Assembly (NCBI RefSeq): GCF_026230105.1
Contig: NC_079479.1
Location: 34,751,385 to 34,815,384 of the forward strand
Source: Diorhabda sublineata
Lineage: Eukaryota > Arthropoda > Insecta > Coleoptera > Chrysomelidae
DNA length: 64,000 nt
Direction: 5' to 3'
Position numbers and translations under genes: made by a program. The notes below the pieces were generated by a model that was not told where the DNA came from, did not search any database, and was given only the letters and a program-made list of their open reading frames with translations. Below are positions 10,990 to 22,930 of this stretch, one piece after another (positions within the stretch are counted from its first letter, which is position 1; every line of letters starts with the position of its first letter).

Positions 10990-12230
10990 TTGGCAGTTGG
11001 TATCAGGATCTCCAAAAAATCCTTTATATCTCTGAGTTTTACAATTAAAACTAGTACGAGGTATGGTAGATAGAGCCGGATAATCAACTCCGGGTTTCCC
11101 GGGCGTTCCCCCTTCTTCGGTATCTTCCGGATACAAATCACTGATGTAATTAGGATGATACAGATCTGCTTCGTTTTCAATTTCATCGGTATATTCGGGT
11201 TTCGTTAATTTTTGCTGTTTTTTTAACGAATTCAAAATGTTGACCAAAGTTTTTATGCTATTATCGATGTTATGGGAAGTGAGGGTTTTCGGTAAGGCGT
11301 TGACAGCTTGTAGATATTTCAAAATGGCGGATAAATTGATAGGATTTTTCGCGTTGGGATAATCTGGTTGCATCGGGGTGTGTTTATGCTCGGGAAACGG
11401 TTCGTAATTGGGATTTAGATCAGTTCGGTATTGAGGCGGCGATTGATATTGATTGTTTATTGGTCTCACGTAGATTTCTTTACTAGTTTCGTCCCGATTA
11501 TTAGCGGAAACAATGATGAAAGGTTTCTTACGATCTTGATACAAGTATCCGTTATAGTTTTCTTGAATATCTATACTAGATCGCGGGATTTCTACGGCTA
11601 TTTGTTGATTTACGTACGGTTTATTATCCGAATACAAATTTGACAATTGATAATCTTGTTCACTCGGTATATCGACGTTTCTCGGCGTGTAAGTTTCTAC
11701 TGTGGTTTTTGAGGGTTGGATTAGTTTCTGCTTATTATAAATTTGCGGTTTTGATAGAAAGTTTTGTTGCGATATCGGTCGTTTTATTTGAAAATAACTT
11801 GGTCTTCGGTTTTGCGATAATTTCAACTGGGACAACTTGTCGTATATTTCACCGAAATTGGGGATTTTGTTTTGATTTGTTGGAACGTATTGAACGTTGA
11901 TTATTCGAGGTAGAATCGGCTTGAACGGTCCGGGTGCTAAATTACTTTCGGTAAATGGGTTAAATTTGGCGTTATTATTCGGCCGTTGCTCGCGGTGAAG
12001 TGTGTAACTTCCTTTCGGCGGTTTTTCGTATACGATCCGGTTATTAGGTTGAGACTTGTAGAAATTAATGTAAGGAAGGAGTCGTTTGTGACGTTCCGAT
12101 TGACTTAATGGTATTTTATTCAGATCCTGTCCGGTGGTATTGCTCTCCATCGACGACGCGATATGTATGGTGGCTGTTTCCGGTTTGTCATGGTGTATTG
12201 TCGTTATTTCGATAGATCGATCAATACGAA
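10990..12230 (-). CDS. CPAP1-like secreted chitin-binding protein, large exon
   Basis: Acceptor TTTTTTGTTGCAG before base 12230; donor CAA|GTAAGTATA after 10990. It holds 2 nt finishing a split codon plus 413 open codons. An internal ATG occurs at 12150, but the frame stays open another 80 nt back to the acceptor (RIDRSIEITTIHHDKPETAT), so that ATG is not the start. The exon codes for a long, Pro/Asn/Gln/Tyr-rich, cysteine-free and probably disordered region, typical of cuticular and matrix proteins. A helical patch (NLSAILKYLQAVNALPKTL) comes next, then an acidic stretch, then GTPGKPGVDYPALSTIPRTS leading into the first two cysteines of the ChtBD2 domain (FNCKTQRYKGFFGDPDTNCQ). PGVDYP-x-LSxIPxTxFxC is, from memory, a typical lead-in of CPAP1 proteins. 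Its orthologue is uncertain, so no symbol is given. Confidence 0.92.
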
Positions 12231-13944
12231 CTGCAACAAAAAATATTTTATGAAATCACATAAAATTATAATAATAATTGCCGTAATGGCAAATTTGTAT
12301 TATCAATATTTGTATCAATAGTACAACTACAAACATTACTAGCATTGCGACTTTACTAGAACCCCCTGTATCATCAAAACTAAAGTAAAATAGTGGACGA
12401 AGACGTTCCAAAATCTAGATTAGAGTTTTAGAAAATTGGAATGGAATTATCAACATAGTTAATTACTAACAACACTCTCTGTCTCTATGGGTTTCCCTCA
12501 GGTACTTTGATGCTAAATTTTTTGACGCTGGATGCTTCTTAGTCTATTTTACGCACATTTTGTGTATAGTTATAACTTGGGACATTATTCGCGATAAACA
12601 TAACCTCAATTGATAATTTAAAATGTACTTTTAATCGTATCAAGCTCTTAAACATGTTATTTATTAAATGTAATGTACTTTTCGCACTATACCATTAACA
12701 TTCAATCGTTTATATTATTTTTTTTCATGGGATTTATGCGTCTATAAAACTGAAATGATATTACACTAATTGTATTCAAAATTTGAAGCTTCTACGTCTA
12801 CTAGAAGTGCCTTAAACTTTTGATAATATGTCAGTCGGCGGGTGTCGAAATTAAGAAACTTTGATTAGCTATAATTCTCAAACTACTGTTCCAAATTGAA
12901 TGAAATTTGGAATATATCGTGTTTATTAAATACTTGTTTGGTTATTAAAAATACAAGGTTGTAGTTTCGTCCACGATGGGGTTATAAGGGGTGGAAAATG
13001 GTCTGAGCTGTTTCGAGAAAAGGATTTTTTATGCTTGATCGCCGTACATCCGTACATGGCTTTTTTTAACCGATAACTCGTGAAAATGTAACAGAAAAAT
13101 CAACTGACTTAAGTATTTCGCGTTTCTAATTAGGTTTAAACAAATTCCATCGAGCAAATAGTGAAATTGATTTCAGCACCACCTTCCAAAGTTAGTAGGT
13201 GGAATTTTCAGGTTTACGAAGATTAATTAATTACTTTTTGGATATCCGTCTGGATAATAAATACCGTATATATTTTATTCTGCGATAATTATTATTCAAA
13301 AACTATTCACAGGTTATATAGCAAACAAAATTTCAAATTCGTATTCGCCTCGTGTAGAAACAGTTCCGGTTTTGATAAAATACACAATAACACGTGCTAA
13401 TAAACACGTTAAACAGAACAGAAGCCGAAACAAGTAATCCATGTAAACACAATTAGATTGCGTCCATGGGAATCGTGATTTTCAGTTTAAATCCAATGAT
13501 CATCACTTGGAGCACACCCGATTTAAATTTACACGTAAATACACGTCTAATTGTATATGCAAATTTCCAACTGACACGTTCCAATATAGTTTACCTAAAT
13601 ATCATTGGACTGATTGAAATTGAGTTGATCACAACGAATTTGTGAATTCGAACTAAAAACTTTGTGATAAAAACGATTTTAACAGGCGCCTTTCGTTCCG
13701 GAAAGTTTTCTCTTTCCGAAATATTCGCCAAAAATGGAAAAATTCGTTCCAAAAATGACTGATAACGATTTCCAAAAGTTGCAAATACCGGTACACGTTA
13801 AAATGTTTACCTACAGCTTCTTAATCATTCAATTTTCGCGTTACAACATCCACCTTATTCGCCTGATTTGGCCAAGTGTCTTTCTTTAACCTAAAGAAAC
13901 ATTCACAGCTTCAAGCTGCAAGTTTCGTAACGCTGCTAAGACAC
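12231..13944 (-). other. Start of the long first intron; no recognised element
   Basis: AT-rich sequence upstream of the large exon. The part around 12840-13200 has phrases such as ATAACTCGTGAAAA that recall degraded intergenic repeats, but I cannot assign a family. Confidence 0.5.
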
Positions 13945-13976
13945 AGATACTCCCAAATGCTTTTTTGGGAGTATCT
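13945..13976. repeat. Perfect 13-bp inverted repeat (hairpin) at the edge of the 174-bp array
   Basis: Arms AGATACTCCCAAA (13945-13957) and TTTGGGAGTATCT (13964-13976) are perfect complements around a 6-nt loop, directly beside the first monomer of the LINE-derived array. Confidence 0.9.
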
Positions 13977-13989
13977 CCAACCCCTGGGA

Positions 13990-16030
13990 TCTTACCTTGC
14001 GTTTCCTGGGTTAATCCTTAGCCCTCCGATTGCCACGTCATGCCCACTAGTCGCAGGGGCCTTGTCTTAAGGTTTTTCGAGACTAGGGCGTCCTTTCCCG
14101 TGCAAAGGACGTCATATTTAGTTTAGTGATCAATGCTTTTTGGTTCCAAATCCTTGGAATGTTACCTGTGTTGCGTTTCCTGGGTTAATCCTTAATCTTC
14201 CGATTGCCACCTCATGCCCACTAGTCGCAGGGGCCTTGTCTTAAGGTTTTTCGAGACTGGGGCGTCCTTTCCCGTGCAAAGGACGTCATATTTAGTTTAG
14301 TGATCAATGCTTTTTGGTTCCAAATCCTTGGAATGTTACCTGTGTTGCGTTTCCTGGGTTAATCCTTAATCTTCCGATTGCCACCTCATGCCCACTAGTC
14401 GCAGGGGCCTTGTCTTAAGGTTTTTCGAGACTGGGGCGTCCTTTCCCGTGCAAAGGACGTCATATTTAGCTTAGTGATCAATGCTTTTTGGTTCCAAATC
14501 CTTGGAATGTTACCTGTGTTGCGTTTCCTGGGTTAATCCTTAATCTTCCGATTGCCACCTCATGCCCACTAGTCGCAGGGGCCTTGTCTTAAGGTTTTTC
14601 GAGACTGGGGCGTCCTTTCCCGTGCAAAGGACGTCATATTTAGTTTAGTGATCAATGCTTTTTGGTTCCAAACCCTTGGAATTTTACCTATATTGCGTTT
14701 CCTGGGTTAATCCTTAATCTTCCGATTGCCACCTCATGCCCACTAGTCGCAGGGGCCTTGTCTTAAGGTTTTTCGAGACTGGGGCGTCCTTTCCCGTGCA
14801 AAGGACGTCATATTTAGCTTAGTGATCAATGCTTTTTGGTTCCAAACCCTTGGAATTTTACCTATGTTGCGTTTCCTGGGTTAATCCTTAATCTTCCGAT
14901 TGCCACTTCTTGCCCACTAGTCGCAGGGGCCTTGTCTTGAGGTTTTTCGAGACTGGGGCGTCCTTTCCCGTGCAAAGGACGTCATATTTAGCTTAGTGAT
15001 CAATGCTTTTTGGTTCCAAATCCTTGGAATGTTACCTGTGTTGCGTTTCCTGGGTTAATCCTTAGTCTTCCGATTGCCACGTCATGCCCACTAGTCGCAG
15101 GTGCCTTGTCTTAAAGTTTTTCGAGACTGGGGCGTCCTTTCCCGTGCAAAGGACGTCATATTTAGTTTAGTGATCAATGCTTTTTGGTTCCAAACCCTTG
15201 GAATTTTACCTACGTTGCGTTTCCTGGGTTAATCCTTAATCTTCCGATTGCCACCTCTTGCCCACTAGTCGCAGGGGCCTTGTCTTAAGGTTTTTCGAGA
15301 CTGGGGCGTCCTTTCCCGTGCAAAGGACGTCATATTTAGCTTAGTGATCAATGCTTTTTGGTTCCAAACCCTTGGAATTTTACCTATGTTGCGTTTCCTG
15401 GGTTAATCCTTAATCTTCCGATTGCCACCTCTTGCCCACTAGTCGCAGGGGCCTTGTCTTAAGGTTTTTCGAGACTGGGGCGTCCTTTCCCGTGCAAAGG
15501 ACGTCATATTTAGCTTAGTGATCAATGCTTTTTGGTTCCAAACCCTTGGAATTTTACCTATGTTGCGTTTCCTGGGTTAATCCTTAATCTTCCGATTGCC
15601 ACCTCTTGCCCACTAGTCGCAGGGCTCTTGTCTTAAGGTTTTTCGAGACTGGGGCGTCCTTTCCCGCGCAAAGGACGTCATATTTAGCTTAGTGATCAAT
15701 GCTTTTTGGTTCCAAACCCTTGGAATTTTACCTATGTTGCGTTTCCTGGGTTAATCCTTAATCTTCCGATTGCCACCTCTTGCCCACTAGTCGCAGGGGC
15801 CTTGTCTTAAGGTTTTTTGAGACTGGGGCGTCCTTTCCCGTGCAAAGGACGTCATATTTAGTTTAGTGATCAATGCTTTTTGGTTCCAAATCCTTGGAAT
15901 GTTACCTGTGTTGCGTTTCCTGGGTTAATCCTTGGCCTTTCCGATTGTCACCTCATGCCCACTAGTCGCAGGGCTCTTGTCTTAAGGTTTTTCGAGACTG
16001 GGGCGTCCTTTCCCGCGCAAAGGATGACTA
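13990..16030 (-). repeat. 174-bp x 12 tandem array derived from a LINE reverse transcriptase segment
   Basis: The phrase GTTTCCTGGGTTAATCC recurs at 14001, 14175, 14349 and so on to 15915, exactly 174 bp apart, giving 12 copies with few substitutions. On the minus strand each monomer reads LITKLNMT, then VLCTGKDAPVSKNLK, then LRLVGMRWQSE, then after a frameshift GRLRINPGNATQVTFQGFGT. This corresponds to the part of an R1/Jockey-type reverse transcriptase around and after the YADD box (LVILxxGK...ALxLV..WC...GLxINPxKTxxVxFT). The YADD residues themselves are missing. LITKLN overlaps LITNLN of the adjoining LINE remnant, so the parent copy borders the array. Two monomer flavours alternate (TTACCTGTGTTG against TTACCTATGTTG). 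Confidence 0.88.
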
Positions 16031-16380
16031 AGTCATGTGCGTAAACAACCCTGTCACATTTAGGTTAGTGATCAAATTGTCAACGACCAGATACCACGGG
16101 GTTGGAGAAGAGAATCCGCCCTGCAGGCAACTCCTGGTTATTACAGACAGACACTCAACATTGAGACAGAGTTTGACGCCACGTCTCTCGAGTTACCAGC
16201 AGATAACAAAGTGGGTATTGTCAAAAGCCCTTTCAATGCAAAGGTATGGACAGTAGTGAACTGGTGAGGCTGATGGACCTCTTTCCATTGCTCGGGAATA
16301 TAGCAGGATCTGAAAATGCTCACCAGGTGAAGGGGCGATATTTCTAGAGATCTGTAGGAGGGAAAAACGCTGCCCAAATG
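16031..16380 (-). pseudogene. LINE reverse transcriptase remnant (R1/Jockey-like), parent of the 174-bp array
   Basis: Minus-strand pieces in more than one frame: YIPEQWKEV (the IPxxWKxA lead-in), AFDNTHF (palm motif A region), then GVKLCLNVECLSVITR and CLQGGFSSPTPWYLVVDNLI (PQGGVLSPLLWxLVVDxLL, motif B). Large segments between them are missing and frames shift. The sequence runs directly into the 174-bp array. An internally deleted, dead element. Confidence 0.8.
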
Positions 16381-17155
16381 ATCGTTATTTGTTTGTAGGA
16401 TGATTTTTAGGTCTCTAGGTCTAGTTCAGTCGATTTTTTCTATTTTAATTGCGTATAAATTGCAGTTCTAGGGAAAAATTAGTTTCCGATCTCTCGCCGA
16501 CGGTTCCAAGTTATCTCGAGTTTAATTTTCTTCAGGATTTTTTCAAGAGCGAGTTCTTGCTTGAAATAATCAGTTTGACTTGATCTGCGCATGCTTTTGT
16601 TCAAGAATTATTGAGTATTAAGGAATGTATAGCATAACCCTCGTATTTACCTATATTGGAAAATAATTTTATAGTAATAATTCGATATTTTACTGAGGTA
16701 TTGATGTTACGTAATGTACTTTCTTGAAAAATAAAAGCTCATTACTGTATTCCAAGGATTTTCAATTAACTTGAGGGTATATACAGAGCGGAATGCGGTT
16801 AACAGTTATTGAATTGATCGATTGAACTACTTTCGAATCGGGATTAAATAGATTGTTGAGTTTCGTTATTTACATCTAACAAATGACGGGAAATGAACAG
16901 AAATCGTGAAGGTGTTCATAAAGTCATTAATTATGAATGAAAAAAAAACAATTGACTAGTTTAGAGTCGATTAGAGCTGCACAAACGTCCAATAGAAACA
17001 TAGGGTTTGAATCCAAAACGTTTTGTTATCATTTTTCATTAAAAAGATTTCTCAAACTTTGGTTAATGTTCTACTTTATCGTTTTCAAAAAAACAATGAT
17101 CCTAATTTCACGTATTCAACTTTCTGATTGGGATTTTGTATAGTCCAGGAGTTTT
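16381..17155. other. Unassigned AT-rich sequence
   Basis: No gene, RNA or transposon recognised. A 68-codon open frame on the plus strand (16937-17143) has no family resemblance. Confidence 0.5.
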
Positions 17156-20100
17156 AATTATCCAACTCTTTGGAGGTTATTCTCTGGCTTGTAATACGTA
17201 GTCCACAACGAGATTTTAGACTCTACAGGATTCCTTGAAGTATTAGTATGGAGTCTTAGAGCCCAGAAGATTATTTTGTAACTAATTGAGTCAGGATTAT
17301 TTTTCAAACTAAACTATTGAGGTTTAGAGCCAACAGGTTTAATTTTGGAACTAATTTTGGGCCCTCAAGGGCTACAGGATAAAAAACAATGTATTTTAAT
17401 GCCTGAAGGATGAGAAGGATAAATTCTAGTATCAATATTGATCCAGAGAACCCAGACGAATATTTTTGGAACTAATATTGGGTCATTATAACCTACAGGA
17501 TCCATTTTGGCATAAATATTGGGTCTTAGAAAATGCGGGGAAACTTTCGAAATGAATATTGGGTCCTCAAAGCTTAGAGGATGACTTTTGAGCCTATAGG
17601 ATTACTTTCAACCATAATATTGAGGTTTAGAGCCTACAGGTTTAATTTTGGAACTAATTTTGGGCCCACAAGGGCTACAGGTTAAAAAACAATGTATTTT
17701 AATGCCTGAAGGATGAGAAGGATAAATTCTAGTATCAATATTGATCCAGAGAACCCAGACGAATATTTTTGGAACTAATATTGGGTCATTATAACCTACA
17801 GGATCCATTTTGGCATAAATATTGGGTCTTAGAAAATGCGGGGAAACTTTCGAAATGAATATTGGGTCCTCAAAGCTTAGAGGATGACTTTTGAGCCTAT
17901 AGGATTACTTTCAACCATAATATTGAGGTTTAGAGCCTACAGGTTTAATTTTGGAACTAATTTTGGGCCCACAAGGGCTACAGGTTAAAAAACAATGTAT
18001 TTTAATGCCTGAAGGATGAGAAGGATAAATTCTAGTATCAATATTGATCCAGAGAACCCAGACGAATATTTTTGGAACTAATATTGGGTCATTATAACCT
18101 ACAGGATCCATTTTGGCATAAATATTGGGTCTTAGAAAATGCGGGGAAACTTTCGAAATGAATATTGGGTTCTTAGAGCTTAGAGTATGACTTTTGAGCC
18201 TATAGGATTACTTTCAACCATAATATTGAGGTTTAGAGCCTACAGGTTTAATTTTGGAACTAATTTTGGGCCCACAAGGGCTACAGGATAACAAACAATG
18301 TATTTTGATGCCTAAAGGATAAAAAGGAAAAATTCTAGTATCAATATTGATCCAGAGAACCCATACGAATATTTTTGGAACTAATATTGGGTCATTATAA
18401 CCTACAGGATCCATTTTGGCATAAATATTGGGTCTTAGAAAATGCGGGGAAACTTTCGAAATGAATATTGGGTCCTCAAAGCTTAGAGGATGACTTTTGA
18501 GCCTATAGGATTACTTTCAACCATAATATTGAGGTTTAGAGCCTACAGGTTTAATTTTGGAACTAATTTTGGGCCCACAAGGGCTACAGGTTAAAAAACA
18601 ATGTATTTTAATGCCTGAAGGATGAGAAGGATAAATTCTAGTATCAATATTGATCCAGAGAACCCAGACGAATATTTTTGGAACTAATATTGGGTCATTA
18701 TAACCTACAGGATCCATTTTGGCATAAATATTGGGTCTTAGAAAATGCGGGGAAACTTTCGAAATGAATATTGGGTCCTCAAAGCTTAGAGGATGACTTT
18801 TGAGCCTATAGGATTACTTTCAACCATAATATTGAGGTTTAGAGCCTACAGGTTTAATTTTGGAACTAATTTTGGGCCCACAAGGGCTACAGGATAACAA
18901 ACAATGTATTTTGATGCCTAAAGGATAAAAAGGAAAAATTCTAGTATCAATATTGATCCAGAGAACCCATACGAATATTTTTGGAACTAATATTGGGTCA
19001 TTATAACCTACAGGATCCATTTTGGCATAAATATTGGGTCTTAGAAAATGCGGGGAAACTTTCGAAATGAATATTGGGTCCTCAAAGCTTAGAGGATGAC
19101 TTTTGAGCCTATAGGATTACTTTCAACCATAATATTGAGGTTTAGAGCCTACAGGTTTAATTTTGGAACTAATTTTGGGCCCACAAGGGCTACAGGATAA
19201 CAAACAATGTATTTTGATGCCTAAAGGATAAAAAGGAAAAATTCTAGTATCAATATTGATCCAGAGAACCCATACGAATATTTTTGGAACTAATATTGGG
19301 TCATTATAACCTACAGGATCCATTTTGGCATAAATATTGGGTCTTAGAAAATGCGGGGAAACTTTCGAAATGAATATTGGGTCCTCAAAGCTTAGAGGAT
19401 GACTTTTGAGCCTATAGGATTACTTTCAACCATAATATTGAGGTTTAGAGCCTACAGGTTTAATTTTGGAACTAATTTTGGGCCCACAAGGGCTACAGGT
19501 TAAAAAACAATGTATTTTAATGCCTGAAGGATGAGAAGGATAAATTCTAGTATCAATATTGATCCAGAGAACCCAGACGAATATTTTTGGAACTAATATT
19601 GGGTCATTATAACCTACAGGATCCATTTTGGCATAAATATTGGGTCTTAGAAAATGCGGGGAAACTTTCGAAATGAATATTGGGTCCTCAAAGCTTAGAG
19701 GATGACTTTTGAGCCTATAGGATTACTTTCAACCATAATATTGAGGTTTAGAGCCTACAGGTTTAATTTTGGAACTAATTTTGGGCCCACAAGGGCTACA
19801 GGTTAAAAAACAATGTATTTTAATGCCTGAAGGATGAGAAGGATAAATTCTAGTATCAATATTGATCCAGAGAACCCAGACGAATATTTTTGGAACTAAT
19901 ATTGGGTCATTATAACCTACAGGATCCATTTTGGCATAAATATTGGGTCTTAGAAAATGCGGGGAAACTTTCGAAATGAATATTGGGTTCTTAGAGCTTA
20001 GAGTATGACTTTTGAGCCTATAGGATTACTTTCAACCATAATATTGAGGTTTAGAGCCTACAGGTTTAATTTTGGAACTAATTTTGGGCCCACAAGGGCT

Positions 20101-21690
20101 ACAGGATAACAAACAATGTATTTTGATGCCTAAAGGATAAAAAGGAAAAATTCTAGTATCAATATTGATCCAGAGAACCCATACGAATATTTTTGGAACT
20201 AATATTGGGTCATTATAACCTACAGGATCCATTTTGGCATAAATATTGGGTCTTAGAAAATGCGGGGAAACTTTCGAAATGAATATTGGGTCCTCAAAGC
20301 TTAGAGGATGACTTTTGAGCCTATAGGATTACTTTCAACCATAATATTGAGGTTTAGAGCCTACAGGTTTAATTTTGGAACTAATTTTGGGCCCACAAGG
20401 GCTACAGGTTAAAAAACAATGTATTTTAATGCCTGAAGGATGAGAAGGATAAATTCTAGTATCAATATTGATCCAGAGAACCCAGACGAATATTTTTGGA
20501 ACTAATATTGGGTCATTATAACCTACAGGATCCATTTTGGCATAAATATTGGGTCTTAGAAAATGCGGGGAAACTTTCGAAATGAATATTGGGTCCTCAA
20601 AGCTTAGAGGATGACTTTTGAGCCTATAGGATTACTTTCAACCATAATATTGAGGTTTAGAGCCTACAGGTTTAATTTTGGAACTAATTTTGGGCCCACA
20701 AGGGCTACAGGATAACAAACAATGTATTTTGATGCCTAAAGGATAAAAAGGAAAAATTCTAGTATCAATATTGATCCAGAGAACCCATACAAATATTTTT
20801 GGAACTAATATTGGGTCATTATAACCTACAGGATCCATTTTGGCATAAATATTGGGTCTTAGAAAATGCGGGGAAACTTTCGAAATGAATATTGGGTTCT
20901 TAGAGCTTAGAGTATGACTTTTGAGCCTATAGGATTACTTTCAACCATAATATTGAGGTTTAGAGCCTACAGGTTTAATTTTGGAACTAATTTTGGGCCC
21001 ACAAGGGCTACAGGATAACAAACAATGTATTTTGATGCCTAAAGGATAAAAAGGAAAAATTCTAGTATCAATATTGATCCAGAGAACCCATACGAATATT
21101 TTTGGAACTAATATTGGGTCATTATAACCTACAGGATCCATTTTGGCATAAATATTGGGTCTTAGAAAATGCGGGGAAACTTTCGAAATGAATATTGGGT
21201 TCTTAGAGCCTAGAGTATCACTTTTGAGCCTATAGGATTACTTTAAGATTATAATATTGAGTTTTGGAGCCTACAGGTTTAATTTTGGAACCAATTTTGG
21301 GCTACAGGATAACAAACAATGGATCTTAGTGCCTGAAGGATAAAAAGGATAACTTCTAGCATTTATATCAGGCCAGAGAACCTACAAGAATATTTTCGGA
21401 GCTAATATTGAGTCATAAGAACCCGCAAGATCTATTTTGGTATAAATACTGGGTGTCAGAACATGTGAGGTTACTTTTGGTATGAATATTGGGTCTTTAA
21501 GATTTAGAGAATGATTTTTGAGCCTACAGGATTACTTTAAACAATAATATTGAGCTTTGGTGCCTAATGGTTCCATTTTAGAACTGAAATTGGGTCTCCA
21601 GAAGCTACGGGATAACGAATAATGGATGCTAGTTCCTGAAGGATAACTTCTAGCATGAGTATTGGCTCAGAGAACAATAATATTGAGCTT
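17156..21690. repeat. 303-bp satellite array with six-monomer higher-order repeat
   Basis: Twelve regular monomers exactly 303 bp apart (anchor positions 17608, 17911 ... 20941), flanked by more diverged monomers on both sides. Two subtypes are told apart by AGGATGAGAAGGATAAATTC (A) and AGGATAAAAAGGAAAAATTC (B). Their order is A A B A B B, A A B A B B: a 1,818-bp higher-order unit present twice. Each monomer is itself about six degenerate 50-bp subrepeats of the form TAGAGCCTACAGGAT...TAATATTGGGTC. A 66-codon open frame recurs in each monomer because 303 is divisible by three. I regard it as a by-product of the period. Confidence 0.95.
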
Positions 21691-22930
21691 TAGAGCCTAC
21701 GGGATCAATTTTGGAATTAATTTGGGGTCTTCAGAATAATAAATAAAGGGTCTAAGCGTCAGAAGGATCACTTTTAGTACTAATATTGGGTTACCGACTG
21801 GTAAATAGTGTTTGGCTTTGAACGGAAGTCTTATTTTGATAACCATCCACGTAAATTCTTGTAAACTAACATCAGATATCTTGCTGATACCCTCACGGGG
21901 TTCATGTGACACAAAAAGTATGCGGTATCTTCGATTTCAATTGTGTTATGACTAAATTCACTTATTGGATGTTGCCTGTTGTTTGTCCTAGAGTAAATGC
22001 GTTAATTCAACACTGGAAATGTATGTTGACATCGTTTGACTTCACAATACCAACAAATATGTATGTACACACTCATGAAACGCTATGAAAATCAGTAATT
22101 AAGTCAGACTATTTATAATTGCAACATAAATGTACTAACTCCAGTGTCGGCCTTAATAAATTCGAGCTGATTTTGTAAATAAATCGTTCGGATTAGCGCT
22201 TCACAAATATGAGTACAAATTAATATTTAGACAGAGTATTTTGCTGCTGGAACTTTTATACGAGTTCTACAACCCTTTTACTCAGTTTTTTCCCAAATAA
22301 CCTCGGATATCGATAGTATGCTTAATTTTGAGAAGAAAATGTCCTTTAAAGTTTTCCAAAAAACCCAATACTTTTCAAGTTATTGGCAATTGAAAATTCG
22401 GATTGTAGCAGATAAAAAACTGTACCAATCAGTTTTTTATAAAGTGTTCTAAGTGCAATATTAAGCGAGATATTAAAGATCAAAGCCGTTTTTTATTTTG
22501 TCGTCTGAAATTTAATCGATGTATTCAATGCCATCTAGCGGCGATCAGATACATTTTATCCATTCTAATGAAACGGGGTTTTGTAGTGCTTGAAATAAGC
22601 TTTAAAATGAGCACTTTTGAAAGTCTTTTGTACGTAAAATGAGTGAGCTGTAATTCAAATAAGTGGAACATCTAATGGTTTTTTCTTTTAAATCAATGGG
22701 TTTCATGGGTGCCATTCCCACCAAAATCAAAAATTAATCGTATTCCGTCTAGAATCAACTTTAGTATGAAGAGTTCGTTGGATCGTAGCAATTTGGGTGC
22801 TTTAGGACACATATTTTCCAAATTATTCACGATTTTAAGAAGAAAAAAATTTCGAATTTTTAAAAAATTCCCTTCTTTTCATATCTCAAAAATGATGACA
22901 AAAAATTTGGTTTTTTCTCTGTCATACAAA
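21691..22930. other. Spacer between the two inverted satellite arrays
   Basis: About 1.2 kb without a recognisable gene. It contains a TGCCATCTAGCGGCGATC phrase near 22,530 of the kind often seen in dispersed insect repeats. Left and right arms of the same satellite family face each other across it. Confidence 0.6.

Noticed and set aside
12148..12150. ATG at 12150 as the start codon of the cuticle protein
   Set aside because: The frame stays open upstream to a good splice acceptor and no signal peptide follows this ATG, so it is internal.
17608..21141. Twelve near-identical 66-codon open frames as a tandem gene family
   Set aside because: They coincide exactly with the 303-bp satellite period, which is a multiple of three. 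They have no domain, no start context and share changes with the non-coding part of the monomer.
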